A stretch of 64,000 nt of DNA, taken from positions 29,828 through 93,827 of the forward strand of contig NZ_DXUU01000005.1 in NCBI RefSeq assembly GCF_019417665.1, read 5' to 3'. Shown here one piece after another: positions 27,928-37,220 of this stretch; position 1 is the stretch's first letter, and each line of letters begins with the position of its first letter. A model generated the notes under the pieces. It worked only from the letters and a program-made list of their open reading frames with translations. It had not been told where the DNA came from and searched no databases. The stretch is from Ruminococcus sp. Lineage in GTDB: Bacteria; Bacillota; Clostridia; Oscillospirales; Ruminococcaceae. The position numbers and the translations under genes were made by a program.

Positions 27928-28688
27928 AGCGGATCGCAGTCATTGCCGGGACAAGCGAAGCCACAGAGTTTATCCATGCGCTGCCGGAAAAGTACGAAAT
28001 AATAGCGTTTGCTGCTACAGAATATGGAAAAACCATACTGGCAGAGGAACGCTGTAACGTTCATGTGGGGCGATTGGACAGAGATGGATTCGCAGTTGAG
28101 CTGGCGCATACGGATGCTGTGGTGGATGCATCCCATCCCTTTGCTGTTGCGGTGACAGAGACGGTGCAGCAGGTCTGTGTCCAACAGAAAATCCCGTATT
28201 TCCGGTTGGGCAGGCCACAGATACACTACGATTATAACCGGATCATCCGAGTGCCATCCAAGGAGGCGGCGGCTGAACAATTGTCAAAGGTGCCGGGCAA
28301 TATTCTTCTGACAACTGGCGTCAATACCCTGGCATATTATGAAACCCATGTGACAAATTTCGCAGCACGGGGTTGGGCACGTATTCTGGATACAGCAGAC
28401 TCCCGGCGGACAGCAGCGTCATCCCGGGCGCATCTGGTCTATGCCATGCCGCCTTTTTCCTGGGAGGATACGGTTTCGCTGATAGAAACACATCAGATCG
28501 CTGTGCTGGTTTCTAAGGACAGCGGTGCACGCGGCGGCGTGGCGGAAAAAGTTGCAGCGGCGAAAGTCTGCGGTATCCCTGTGATACTCATCGGCGCACC
28601 TAAGGAGGATGTGCATACCATTGCAGAAGTCATTTTTCAATTGGAGCATTTGGAAAGGAGCGATTCAGAATGCTGGATTCATATTTGA
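27924..28688 (+). CDS. cbiJ: Cobalt-precorrin-6A reductase
   Basis: 254 residues. CbiJ/CobK uses NAD(P)H to reduce the C18-C19 bond. IAVIAGTSEATEF at the N-terminus, VVDASHPFAVAVTE around residue 68 and VSKDSGARGGVAEKVAAA near residue 205 match the family. Starts in an ATGA overlap with cbiH and overlaps cobT by 19 nt. Confidence 0.93.
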   Translation: MKRIAVIAGTSEATEFIHALPEKYEIIAFAATEYGKTILAEERCNVHVGRLDRDGFAVELAHTDAVVDASHPFAVAVTETVQQVCVQQKIPYFRLGRPQIHYDYNRIIRVPSKEAAAEQLSKVPGNILLTTGVNTLAYYETHVTNFAARGWARILDTADSRRTAASSRAHLVYAMPPFSWEDTVSLIETHQIAVLVSKDSGARGGVAEKVAAAKVCGIPVILIGAPKEDVHTIAEVIFQLEHLERSDSECWIHI

Positions 28689-29725
28689 AACAAATTGAGC
28701 CGTTGAATCAGGCGGCAATGCAGCAGTCGCAGGAAAAGTGGGATAATATTGCCAAACCTTTGCGCAGCCTGGGACGGCTGGAGGAAATGGTGATCCAGCT
28801 GGCCGGAATCACTGGTTCGGCAGAAATTGCGCCACGGAAAAAGGCTGTGTTGATCTTCTGCGCTGATAATGGCGTTGTAGAGGAGGGGGTCACACAGTCC
28901 ACCAATGAGATCACAGCTGTGGTGACGCAAAATTTTACCAAAGGCATTGCTTCTATCAATTCCCTGTCCAGGGAATGCGGCGCAGATGTTTTTCCGGTGG
29001 ATATCGGAATTGCACGGGATATGGATTGTCCGGGACTGGATGTGCGGAAAATCGCATATGGGACGAAAAATCTTGCGAAAGAACCGGCAATGACACGGGA
29101 GGAGGCAGAGCGTGCCATTGTCACGGGGATTGAACTGGTACGGGAAAAGAAAGATGCCGGCTATAACCTTATCATTACCGGTGAAATGGGTATCGGCAAT
29201 ACTACTACTTCCAGCGCTGTGCTGTCTGTGTTGGAACAGCTGCCGCCGGAAACAGTGACCGGACGTGGGGCCGGTTTGACTCGTGACGGTATACAGCATA
29301 AAATTGCCGTTATCGAAAATGCCATTCAGCTGCACCAGCCGAACCGGGAGGATGTGCTGGATGTACTGTCCAAGCTGGGTGGTTTTGATATCTGCAGCAT
29401 GGCGGGCGCTTTTCTGGGGGGCGCAATTTATCATGTACCGGTGCTGGTGGATGGGTTTATTTCCGCTGTTGCTGCTAACTGCGCTGTTCGCCTGACACCC
29501 TTGTGTCGGGATTATATGTTTGCTTCCCATTGTTCTGCAGAGCCTGCTGGAAAGATGGCATTGGATGCGGTGGGACTGAAGGCATATCTGGAATGCGGCA
29601 TGTGTCTCGGTGAGGGAACAGGCGCTGTGATCGGGGCGAAACTTTTTGATTTTGCTTTGGCGGCATACGATGAGATCGCAGATTTTCAGACGGCGAATTT
29701 TGAAAAATACGAACTGCTGCAATAA
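28670..29725 (+). CDS. cobT: Nicotinate-nucleotide--dimethylbenzimidazole phosphoribosyltransferase
   Basis: 351 residues. It activates the lower-ligand base by transferring phosphoribose from nicotinate mononucleotide. Typical blocks: KPLRSLGRLEEMVIQLAGI, FCADNGVVEEGVTQS, GEMGIGNTTTSSA and the C-terminal GEGTGAVIG with the catalytic Glu region. No bluB or bza genes are visible, so the origin and identity of the lower ligand are open. GGAGCG precedes the start inside cbiJ. Confidence 0.95.
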   Translation: MLDSYLKQIEPLNQAAMQQSQEKWDNIAKPLRSLGRLEEMVIQLAGITGSAEIAPRKKAVLIFCADNGVVEEGVTQSTNEITAVVTQNFTKGIASINSLSRECGADVFPVDIGIARDMDCPGLDVRKIAYGTKNLAKEPAMTREEAERAIVTGIELVREKKDAGYNLIITGEMGIGNTTTSSAVLSVLEQLPPETVTGRGAGLTRDGIQHKIAVIENAIQLHQPNREDVLDVLSKLGGFDICSMAGAFLGGAIYHVPVLVDGFISAVAANCAVRLTPLCRDYMFASHCSAEPAGKMALDAVGLKAYLECGMCLGEGTGAVIGAKLFDFALAAYDEIADFQTANFEKYELLQ

Positions 29726-29739
29726 GGAGGGATTGTGCA

Positions 29740-30366
29740 ATGGAAATGGAATTTGTGAAGCCCATGGAGATCGAAGCACGCAGCTTTGCCATTATTGAAG
29801 AGCACTTGCAGGGCGTTTCCATTCCGGAAAATCAGCGCAGTATTGTCAAGCGTGTGATACATACCACAGCAGATTTTGACTATGTGGAAAATCTGAAATT
29901 TTCAGATAATGCAGTGGGAATAGCATTGGATGCGCTGAAACAGGGGGCACATATTGTCACGGATACCAACATGGCATACGCCGGGATCAACAAAAAATCT
30001 CTGCATCAGCTGGGCGGTGAGGCGCATTGCTTTATGTCCGATCCTGAGGTGGCAGAAGAGGCGAAGAGCCGGGGCGTCACACGTGCCATGGTTTCGATGG
30101 AAAAGGCGTGCGCATTGGGAGAAAATGTGATCTTTGCCATTGGAAATGCGCCTACGGCATTGGTACAGCTGGATGAACTGATCCGTGTTAGAAAGATTGC
30201 TCCGAAGCTGATCATCGGCGTGCCGGTGGGATTTGTGAATGTGGTGGAAGCGAAGGAACTGATCATGCAGGGAACCACTCCCTACATTGTGGCGCAAGGC
30301 AGAAAGGGCGGCAGCAATGTGGCGGCGGCGATTTGTAATGCGCTGCTGTATCAACTATATCGTTGA
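29740..30366 (+). CDS. cbiC: Cobalt-precorrin-8 methylmutase
   Basis: 208 residues. CbiC moves the methyl group from C11 to C12, giving cobyrinate. The catalytic-His block VKRVIHTTADFDY is near residue 37, followed by VTDTNMAYAGI and the C-terminal GRKGGSNVAAAICNAL. AAGGAGG lies about 12 nt upstream. TGA stop, then a 98-nt leader to btuR. Confidence 0.95.
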   Translation: MEMEFVKPMEIEARSFAIIEEHLQGVSIPENQRSIVKRVIHTTADFDYVENLKFSDNAVGIALDALKQGAHIVTDTNMAYAGINKKSLHQLGGEAHCFMSDPEVAEEAKSRGVTRAMVSMEKACALGENVIFAIGNAPTALVQLDELIRVRKIAPKLIIGVPVGFVNVVEAKELIMQGTTPYIVAQGRKGGSNVAAAICNALLYQLYR

Positions 30367-30464
30367 GAAATCAGAAAGCGGAAAATAAGAATCTGTATTT
30401 TATAGAGGTTTTGTCAAAGAATAATATAGCGCATGATGGCGTTGCAACAGAGAGGAGGAGATGT

Positions 30465-30986
30465 ATGGGACTTGTGCATATTTACTGCGGAGACGGAAAG
30501 GGAAAAACCACATCAGCTGTGGGACTTGCCGTTCGTTGTGCCGGTTCAGGGAGTCGGGTGTTGTTTTACCAGTTCATGAAACCCGAAACTTCCAGTGAGC
30601 GGAAAGTGCTGGAGCAGATCCCTGAGGTGACAGTTTTGTCTGGGTATACCATTTCAAAATTTTCCTTTGCTATGACAGATGAAGAAAAGGCAGAGGCCGC
30701 TGTTGGATATCAGAAGCAGTTTGCTGATATTGTACAGCTGCTGGAGAAGGGAGAATATCAGATGGTCATACTCGATGAGATCATGTCCTGTATAAACTGC
30801 GGATTTTTACCGCTGGAAGCTGTGTTGGACTGGCTCAAAAACCGTCCGGACGGATTAGAAGTCGTGATGACCGGACGGGATCCGGCTCCGTGTCTGGTAG
30901 AATGTGCAGACTATGTTTCGGAGATCCGAAAACAGAAGCATCCCTTCGACAATGGCGTTGGAGCCCGAAAAGGAATTGAATTCTGA
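30465..30986 (+). CDS. btuR: ATP:cob(I)alamin adenosyltransferase, BtuR/CobO type
   Basis: 173 residues from MGLVHIYCGDGKGKTTSA. It transfers the adenosyl group of ATP to cobalt. The P-loop GDGKGKTT is at residues 9-16, the DEIMSCINCGFL block and MTGRDPAPCLVECADYVSE near the C-terminus are typical of BtuR. GAGGAGGAG lies 4 nt before the ATG. It closes the long B12 operon. A strongly decayed partial copy of this gene with its leader and terminator is found at 43.02-43.22 kb. Confidence 0.95.
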   Translation: MGLVHIYCGDGKGKTTSAVGLAVRCAGSGSRVLFYQFMKPETSSERKVLEQIPEVTVLSGYTISKFSFAMTDEEKAEAAVGYQKQFADIVQLLEKGEYQMVILDEIMSCINCGFLPLEAVLDWLKNRPDGLEVVMTGRDPAPCLVECADYVSEIRKQKHPFDNGVGARKGIEF

Positions 30987-30997
30987 TAATTCAGAGG

Positions 30998-31063
30998 AAA
31001 AAACGACAGTGTGCTGGACTCTTACATCAATGGAGATGTGCAGACCGATACACTGTCGTTTTT
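30998..31063 (+). terminator. Terminator of the B12 operon
   Basis: AAACGACAGTGT (31001-31012) pairs perfectly with ACACTGTCGTTT (31050-31061), followed by T-run. The 37-nt apical part holds a second small hairpin (ACATC/GATGT). Confidence 0.82.
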
Positions 31064-31073
31064 CACATACATA

Positions 31074-31343
31074 TTATTTTGGAAAAGTTACCCTGAATGT
31101 GACACCACCGCCGTCTGTGTCATAAACAGAAATCGTTCCATGATGCAGTTCTACAAGCTCTTTGGCAATAGAGAGCCCAAGACCGAAATGTGACTTGCTC
31201 GTGGCTGCTGCATTGATACGCAGCCGTCTACTCTTGTTTACAGATACTCCCAAAATTGACAAAGAGCCTTCATAATAAGTCGCTGTGATGCCGGTCGTTG
31301 TATCGTGAAAGTGCTGCTGACTTTCAGCGGAAGCTATGCCCAC
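31074..31343 (-). pseudogene. C-terminal fragment of a sensor histidine kinase
   Basis: The last 60 or so residues carry the G2 box and end of a HATPase domain (HFGLGLSIAKELVELHHG then a GGGVTFRVTF ending). The sensor domain, dimerisation helix with the phospho-His, N box and G1 box are missing, so it cannot be a working kinase. It lies 9 nt behind the ABC permease on the same strand. Inference: the remains of the two-component system that once accompanied this transporter. Confidence 0.7.
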
Positions 31344-31352
31344 ATATTTTTC

Positions 31353-33452
31353 TCATACCATCCCATACAATAACGGTGTCATACCTACGTATCGGAACAC
31401 CTCCAGTCCACACAGGCACAGCACAATGGGCAGCACAAACGCCACACCGTTGACGCAATACGCCGTTACCAGACTCCGGCACCGGGAGGCGATCCATGTT
31501 ACAAGGCAGCCGGTCAGCACAGCACCCACCATCCGAATCAGCACTACACGCATCATAGCCATGCCCACTGTAAGGGACACGCTTCTATTTGCAAAGGCTG
31601 TCATGCTGCCGAGAGACTTGTCAACCCCCTGCATCCCGTATCGTTGTAAGATCTGCACCAGATATGGCAGCGTCAGCATCAGTGTCAACACCACCCCAGC
31701 GATGGCGGCAAAAGCAAAAAACTGCCGGAAATATCCGTATTTCCCTGTTTTTGTGGAGAAGAGGATCGCAGCCATACGGGTCTGCCGATCGTGGGAGACC
31801 ACCGGACTGCACAGCATCACCAGCGCAACAGTCAGGAACAGAATCTGCACCATGCCTTCCATGTTGTCATCCAAGGCGAAATACCGGACATAGCCGGTGT
31901 CGTAGAAGATCTCGCCGTTTTCCGGGATGGACTCCACACGCTCTGCAAATTTATTGAATGCATTCCTATCATTTAACTCGGAATAGAGCAGATTCAGCTG
32001 ATACAAATTGCCGCTGGTGGATTCCAGCTCGGCGATCTGTTCCTCCACCTCGGCGTAATGGGCACGCTTATCCGCAAGGAATTGCAGCGTATCCTCTGTC
32101 ACCGCACCTTCGTATGCCTCACAGAAGTTTTCGTAATAAATGTCATTGTTGTTATAGCTTCTTGAAAAGGTCTGATACATTCCAACTGCTATCACTGCTG
32201 TTGCGAAAACAATGACCAGTCCTTTCTGCAAAATCAGAACACGATAACAGGTGTGCCAGAATTTGTTATGTGGGTGGAATTGCTGAAAAAAGCGGTGTTT
32301 CAGGTAGATGGACTTGTACTGTAGGTTACGAGTGCGAATGAAGACGACAATGCTCCCAATCAGGCAGACGACAAGGAACAGGGCAATTATAATGCCCCCG
32401 GAAATTTTCAACGACACCGGATAACCAAAGAGATTTACATTGGTATAGGTACCGAGAATCTCTTTGCTCTGTAAAAACTGCACGGGATTCCAGAAGTGAA
32501 ATAGGCTCATAGGGGAAAGCACGGATATTTTTGCATAGAGCAGATAGCAGACACCTACTGCTCCAGCAGTTGCGCCGTATACTGTCAGATTATTTTTGGA
32601 TAACGTACAAATCAGACCGAATATTCCGGCGAATACTAGATAGGCGGCGACTTTTAGCAGCAGATGCATCGCCATGTATTCTCCTACAGAAACCGGAAGA
32701 TTACAGGTGTAATAGCCGAAGATGCATTGAATTGGACGGGACAAATCACCAAAGCCGTATAGAGCATTTTCAATACAGAAAATCTCGCCATAAAACACCA
32801 GCACCAGTCCCACACAGCACATGGCAGAAGCGGCGAATTTGATCAAAAGCAGCGTAGTTCTACCATTTTTTGTAGAATACAAAAGGGGAATCATTCCCTG
32901 TTCCCGGTCTCGGAGAAAGATGCTGGAGGTACAGAGAAACAGCAGGATCAATGCTAAAATATCCGTCAGCGGACTGGAGAGAAAGTCCTCCACACCGAGG
33001 GAGGTCTCAAAGGTCAGCGTTGTCCCAACCAACGCATCATAGGCAGGGGGCGTCTTTTGAATGTTGCGATAGGAAAACGTATCCTGTCCGCCCCAGATAG
33101 ACACTCCTGCCATATTTTCTGCGTTGTCCTTGATACTTGTCAAGTAGTCCGAGTATTTCATCAGCTGCTGTGCAATCTCCAGCGTATCATAATATAGATA
33201 GCCATTATAGTATAGATTCTCTTCCGGATTCTGCGACGCTGTATCAATTTTTTCATTGGTGTAGTCGATGATTTCCTGTAGATTTTTGCCCTCCAATTCA
33301 TCCAGAAATACGGTATACTCAGACGGCGTGTAATAGCGGTCGTATGCAGAAGTCACCTTGATGTAGCCATTGACGCAGAGAAGACATACCAGCAAAATCC
33401 AGATCACCCGATGGGAGAGAAGTTTTTTCAGTTCAGCACGCAGCATTTGCAT
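31353..33452 (-). CDS. Large ABC-2-type transporter permease
   Basis: 699 residues. There is one membrane helix at the N-terminus (VIWILLVCLLCVNGYIKV), an extracellular stretch of about 120 residues, a cluster of about six helices, a second extracellular region around residues 425-530 with coiled-coil character, and a final helix cluster. This two-bundle layout suggests a fused pair of ABC-2 half permeases. It overlaps the ATPase gene upstream by 20 nt. Substrate unknown; neighbours are lipoproteins of an undescribed type. Confidence 0.8.
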   Translation of the reverse strand: MQMLRAELKKLLSHRVIWILLVCLLCVNGYIKVTSAYDRYYTPSEYTVFLDELEGKNLQEIIDYTNEKIDTASQNPEENLYYNGYLYYDTLEIAQQLMKYSDYLTSIKDNAENMAGVSIWGGQDTFSYRNIQKTPPAYDALVGTTLTFETSLGVEDFLSSPLTDILALILLFLCTSSIFLRDREQGMIPLLYSTKNGRTTLLLIKFAASAMCCVGLVLVFYGEIFCIENALYGFGDLSRPIQCIFGYYTCNLPVSVGEYMAMHLLLKVAAYLVFAGIFGLICTLSKNNLTVYGATAGAVGVCYLLYAKISVLSPMSLFHFWNPVQFLQSKEILGTYTNVNLFGYPVSLKISGGIIIALFLVVCLIGSIVVFIRTRNLQYKSIYLKHRFFQQFHPHNKFWHTCYRVLILQKGLVIVFATAVIAVGMYQTFSRSYNNNDIYYENFCEAYEGAVTEDTLQFLADKRAHYAEVEEQIAELESTSGNLYQLNLLYSELNDRNAFNKFAERVESIPENGEIFYDTGYVRYFALDDNMEGMVQILFLTVALVMLCSPVVSHDRQTRMAAILFSTKTGKYGYFRQFFAFAAIAGVVLTLMLTLPYLVQILQRYGMQGVDKSLGSMTAFANRSVSLTVGMAMMRVVLIRMVGAVLTGCLVTWIASRCRSLVTAYCVNGVAFVLPIVLCLCGLEVFRYVGMTPLLYGMV

Positions 33453-34179
33453 TCCCTCCGTAGTATTGCATATACAGATTTTCCAGGGTTTTCTCGCCTT
33501 GTTCTACACGTTCCACCAGCTCCGGAACAGTGCCGTGGGTCAGCAGTTCACCCTCCCGGATAAGCAGGATCTCATCGGCGATGGTTTCAATGTCGGAAAT
33601 GATATGGGTGGAAATGAGGATGATTTTGTCCTGTCCCAGCCGATCGGTAAGGTTGCGGATGATGACACGCTGCTTTGGGTCAAGACCGGCAGTGGGCTCG
33701 TCCATGATGATGAGATCAGGATCACCCAATAGCGTCTGTGCAATCAGAAGCCGCTGTTTCATGCCGCCGGAGAAGCCGCCGATTTTTTTTGCCGCATCCT
33801 GGGACAGTTCGACCTGTTTCAGGGCACGCTGGACTTCTTCTTTGACAGATTTTTTGGGAATACCTTTGAGGGCACAGATATAATCCAGGAATGCCTGCGC
33901 TGTCATATTGGTGTAAAGTTCCTGCTGCTGTGGCATAAAGCCCAGACAGGCACGGTATGCTTTGCGCAATTTCTGAATGGGCATGCCGTCCCAGAGGATC
34001 TCACCGCCGTCCTTGTCGGGCTTCAGGTTGTCGGTAATCAGGTTCATCAAAGTGGATTTCCCGGCACCGTTGGGACCGAGCAGACCGTATACGCCATTTT
34101 CAAAAGTGAAGGAGAAGCTTTTCAGGGCGTGCTTTTTGCCATAGTGTTTGTTTAGGTTTTTCAATTTTAGCTTGTGCAT
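33433..34179 (-). CDS. ABC transporter ATPase
   Basis: 248 residues. Walker A GPNGAGKSTLMNL (around residues 35-47), Q-loop, signature GFSGGMKQRLLIAQTLL, Walker B LIIMDEPTAGLD and the His switch STHIISD are all intact. It would energise the permease encoded just downstream. Its start overlaps the end of lipoprotein A by 13 nt, so the three genes form one unit. Two truncated copies of its first 50 codons lie at 35536-35691 and 37063-37215. Confidence 0.92.
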   Translation of the reverse strand: MHKLKLKNLNKHYGKKHALKSFSFTFENGVYGLLGPNGAGKSTLMNLITDNLKPDKDGGEILWDGMPIQKLRKAYRACLGFMPQQQELYTNMTAQAFLDYICALKGIPKKSVKEEVQRALKQVELSQDAAKKIGGFSGGMKQRLLIAQTLLGDPDLIIMDEPTAGLDPKQRVIIRNLTDRLGQDKIILISTHIISDIETIADEILLIREGELLTHGTVPELVERVEQGEKTLENLYMQYYGGNANAAC

Positions 34180-35372
34180 GATGTTTCACCTCTCAACTCT
34201 TCTTCATTGACAAAATCAAACTGAATGTTGTAATCTGCATCATAATACTGTACAACATACTCATCATTAACATAATCCAGAATCCATGTTCCATCAGCCG
34301 TATACGGTTCTGCAAGAGAAATCACTTCACCTGTTTTCGGGTCAAAGCCGCCTCCACTTGTACATTTCCAGAGTTTCCCATTAACAAATGTAATGTCATA
34401 AGAGCCATTTTTTTGGATATTGGGTGCAGGAACAGCATTTCCATCCTGATCCATTACATAAAACGTATCGCCTTCCAAATAAACATATGTATCATCACAG
34501 ATCCACCAAGCATAAGGTAAATCGCTCACAGTCATTTCTCCGGTTTTCGGATCATAGCATTTATTCTCATACTGCCATGGGATTTCCTTTTGCGCATCAA
34601 AGAAGGATTTGTTGTTTACAGCATCCATTATCAACTGCGGATCATCTACATACCAGTAATGCATATAAATTTTTCCTTCATAAACCCCATCAATTTCAAC
34701 TTCTGAATGAACGGAACCTCCAAAACTCCAGTTATATTCTGCATAAGGAGAATCATTCACACGTCCATGATTCTCCGCCTGGGCTGTCTCTAAATTGATC
34801 GTATAAAGGTACTGAGGGCCACTTCGACCATAACCTGCCCATATACCATTCTCCTCCTGATGATATTCTTCGCCGCCGATTATGTATAAAACATTTCCAA
34901 CAATCACCATATCGATCTGACTGTTCATGAAAACATCTGGAATTTCGACAAATGTTTCTACTTCTCCTGTGCTTAATGCTGCACGCATACACTTTGTAAG
35001 AACTTCCACTCTCTGTGTTTTGCCATCCTCAGAATCCACGATTTGTGAATCTGAAGTAAACCAGTACACATAATCCTGATAGACAAACGTCATTGGCGAA
35101 GAACTAAGGCAAAGATTTGAAATACAAGAAGCACTGCTGTGGGTGCAGTTGGGCTTATTGCATAGCGGTATACTGCTCATGGTTTCGTAGTCAAGAAAAT
35201 ATGCCTGATCATAATTCACCTGATAAATGAGTCCATTATCATAGACATTATAAGACATATCGTAATAAGCGGTTTCCTTGTTACGTATATAGCCGCTTTC
35301 TTTCTCCGATGTGCCGCAGCCTGTCAAGCAGAGTGCGGCTGCCGTGATTCCAGTGAAAATCTGTCGTTTCAT
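34167..35372 (-). CDS. Lipoprotein A of the CNKPNC family
   Basis: 401 residues. Lipoprotein signal peptide with lipobox LCLTGC (Cys about residue 19). A conserved segment follows: FLDYETMSSIPLCNKPNC then THSSASC, i.e. C-x4-C-x-H-x4-C. The rest is rich in short Tyr/Trp/Asp strands with repeated 'G-x-(L/I)-Y' units, suggesting a beta-propeller. Three paralogues follow upstream on this strand. Only this copy is still coupled to an intact ATPase and permease. The C/H cluster might bind a metal or form disulfides; the role is unknown. Confidence 0.8.
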   Translation of the reverse strand: MKRQIFTGITAAALCLTGCGTSEKESGYIRNKETAYYDMSYNVYDNGLIYQVNYDQAYFLDYETMSSIPLCNKPNCTHSSASCISNLCLSSSPMTFVYQDYVYWFTSDSQIVDSEDGKTQRVEVLTKCMRAALSTGEVETFVEIPDVFMNSQIDMVIVGNVLYIIGGEEYHQEENGIWAGYGRSGPQYLYTINLETAQAENHGRVNDSPYAEYNWSFGGSVHSEVEIDGVYEGKIYMHYWYVDDPQLIMDAVNNKSFFDAQKEIPWQYENKCYDPKTGEMTVSDLPYAWWICDDTYVYLEGDTFYVMDQDGNAVPAPNIQKNGSYDITFVNGKLWKCTSGGGFDPKTGEVISLAEPYTADGTWILDYVNDEYVVQYYDADYNIQFDFVNEEELRGETSCTS

Positions 35373-35458
35373 CTGAAAAACTCCTTTCTGTGATGAAATA
35401 TGCTGCCTATTGATATAGACACAGATTTCCAGCGTTCGGTTTCATAGTGCCTTTCACA

Positions 35459-35478
35459 AATCGCAAAAGCGATTTGCC
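35459..35478 (-). other. Perfect hairpin between ATPase stub and lipoprotein A
   Basis: CAAATCGC-ttt(t)-GCGATTTG forms an 8-bp stem with a 4-nt loop, about 85 nt before lipoprotein A. No T-run follows, so it may be a leader structure rather than a terminator. Confidence 0.4.
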
Positions 35479-35535
35479 GGACATATTCACGGAGTTCAAG
35501 ATTGAAAACGGTGCGCAGAGCTTGTATTCTATTTT

Positions 35536-35691
35536 CTATGTAAATAAGATGAGATGCATCAGGGTGGATTTCCCGGCGCCGTTTGGACCTAATAATCCGT
35601 ACACGCCGTTTTGAAAAGTAAAAGAGAAGCTTTTCAGGGCGTGCTTTTTGCCGTAGTGTTTGTTCAGGGTTTGGAGTTTTAGAGTGGGCAT
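35536..35691 (-). pseudogene. Truncated ABC ATPase copy 1
   Basis: 51 codons starting at ATG 35691 (GAAAGGAG upstream) and nearly identical at protein level to the N-terminus of the intact ATPase: LNKHYGKKHALKSFSFTF, then GPNGAGKSTLMHL. The frame stops at TAG (35536-35538) right after Walker A. It follows lipoprotein B by 35 nt, mirroring the A-ATPase arrangement. A remnant of a duplicated lipoprotein-ATPase unit. Confidence 0.85.
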
Positions 35692-35726
35692 GGATGAGTC
35701 TCCTTTCGAGTGGAACTTGTTTTTTG

Positions 35727-36944
35727 TCAGGTGGTGAGCAATTCTTCTTCAGGGACAGATTCAAACTGATATGCAAAGTTCTCATCATAATACTGAATGA
35801 TGTAATTTCCTTCGTACATATCCAAAACGATAATATTTTTGCCTTGATATTCTTCTGCCAGTGGAATATCCTCACCGGTTTCCGGGTCGAAGCAGACATT
35901 TTGGGAGCCTTTCCAGGATTTCCCTCCTACAAAAGTAATTTCGGATAGCCCATTCCAAGACATACCAGAGCATTGAGTCACATTGCCATCTGTATCCATG
36001 AAATAATAGTTACCATCTTCTATATACACATATCCATCATTCTGAATCAAATCCGCAGCGGGAAGATCACTGACTTCCATTTCTCCAGTTTCCAGGTTCA
36101 GACACTTGTTCACACGATGCCATGGGATTATTGTGATGTTATCTGTCCAATCCGGATTATCTGGATCACTGGCATTGACATAATTGATGATATCCTCCGG
36201 ATGATCCACATAGCGATAGGACATATAGAGTTTATCTTGATAAATGCCAGTCAGCATCACACTAAATTCCATCGCACCGTTCAATGTCCAACTATAATGT
36301 GCAGTCGGTGCATCGTTGATCAAACCATAGTTTTTTACCTCGGCACTGGTCAGATTGATTGCGTATAAATATTGATTACCACAACGACTGAGTTCTGACC
36401 ATGAACCGTCATCTTCTTGATACGCTTGATCACAACCAATAATATATAGCACATCATCCGCAACTACCATTTCTATCGCATCCTTCATGCTAACATCTGG
36501 AATTTCCACAAATTTTTCACGTTCGCCTGTTGTCAGGTCAGCACGATAACAGATCGTATGGAACACATAATCTGTACTTTTTCCATCATCTGCATCGACA
36601 ATTTGAGAAGTCGTTTCAAACCAATACAAATCATTTTGATAGACAATAGGTAACAGGCTTTTTGCGACACATTGATGTGCCAAGCAAGACGAATTACTGT
36701 GGGAACAATTGGGTTTATTGCATAATGGAACAGCTTGCAGGGATTTGTAATCAAGAAAGTAAGCGGCATTGCTTTCGCCAGATGAAACGTATATTGCACC
36801 GTTTTGATAGGTATTTGAGACCATATCATAGTGACAATTCGAATAATCCTGGATCATTGTGCTTGTTCCTGCACTTGAATTTCCGCAGGAACAAAAGAAC
36901 AAGACCAGTGCAAGGGGAAGAAACTGCTTACAGATATGCTTCAT
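35727..36944 (-). CDS. Lipoprotein B of the CNKPNC family
   Basis: 405 residues from MKHICKQFLPLAL; GCAGGAG is about 7 nt before this ATG. Lipobox FFCSC. The family segment reads FLDYKSLQAVPLCNKPNC followed by SHSNSSC. Most of the chain aligns by eye with lipoprotein A (IVDADDGKS, VEIPDVSM, YLYAINL, EMEVSDLPAA). It precedes the truncated ATPase copy 1. Intact frame; function unknown. Confidence 0.8.
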   Translation of the reverse strand: MKHICKQFLPLALVLFFCSCGNSSAGTSTMIQDYSNCHYDMVSNTYQNGAIYVSSGESNAAYFLDYKSLQAVPLCNKPNCSHSNSSCLAHQCVAKSLLPIVYQNDLYWFETTSQIVDADDGKSTDYVFHTICYRADLTTGEREKFVEIPDVSMKDAIEMVVADDVLYIIGCDQAYQEDDGSWSELSRCGNQYLYAINLTSAEVKNYGLINDAPTAHYSWTLNGAMEFSVMLTGIYQDKLYMSYRYVDHPEDIINYVNASDPDNPDWTDNITIIPWHRVNKCLNLETGEMEVSDLPAADLIQNDGYVYIEDGNYYFMDTDGNVTQCSGMSWNGLSEITFVGGKSWKGSQNVCFDPETGEDIPLAEEYQGKNIIVLDMYEGNYIIQYYDENFAYQFESVPEEELLTT

Positions 36945-37062
36945 ATGATTGTCTCCTGCAAAAAATACGCCATAGGCATATCGTATTACTTTGATAATAT
37001 AGGCACGGATTTTCGGCATTCGGTTTCATAGTGTTTTTCATAAATAGCTTGTATCCTATTTT

Positions 37063-37215
37063 CTATATAAAAAAGAGATGCATCAGGGTGGCTTTCCCGG
37101 CATCGTTGGGACCTAATAATCCGTATACGCCGTTTTGAAAGGTGAAGGAGAAATTTTTCAGGGCGTGCTTTTTGCCGTAGTGTTTGTTTAGGGCTTGGAG
37201 TTCGAACTTAGACAT
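37063..37215 (-). pseudogene. Truncated ABC ATPase copy 2
   Basis: 50 codons from ATG 37215, behind AGGAGATTAACTATC and only 5 nt after lipoprotein C. It matches the intact ATPase start (LNKHYGKKHALKNFSFTF) but Walker A is damaged: GPNDAGKAT instead of GPNGAGKST. The frame ends at TAG after MHLFFI, almost at the same point as copy 1, and the following 60 bp also resemble the flank of copy 1. The shared breakpoint implies the truncation preceded the duplication. Confidence 0.85.
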
Positions 37216-37220
37216 GATAG

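Noticed and set aside
35369..35899. 176-codon frame spanning ATPase stub 1 and its flanks
   Set aside because: It is out of frame with the stub and with lipoprotein B, and has no plausible domain.
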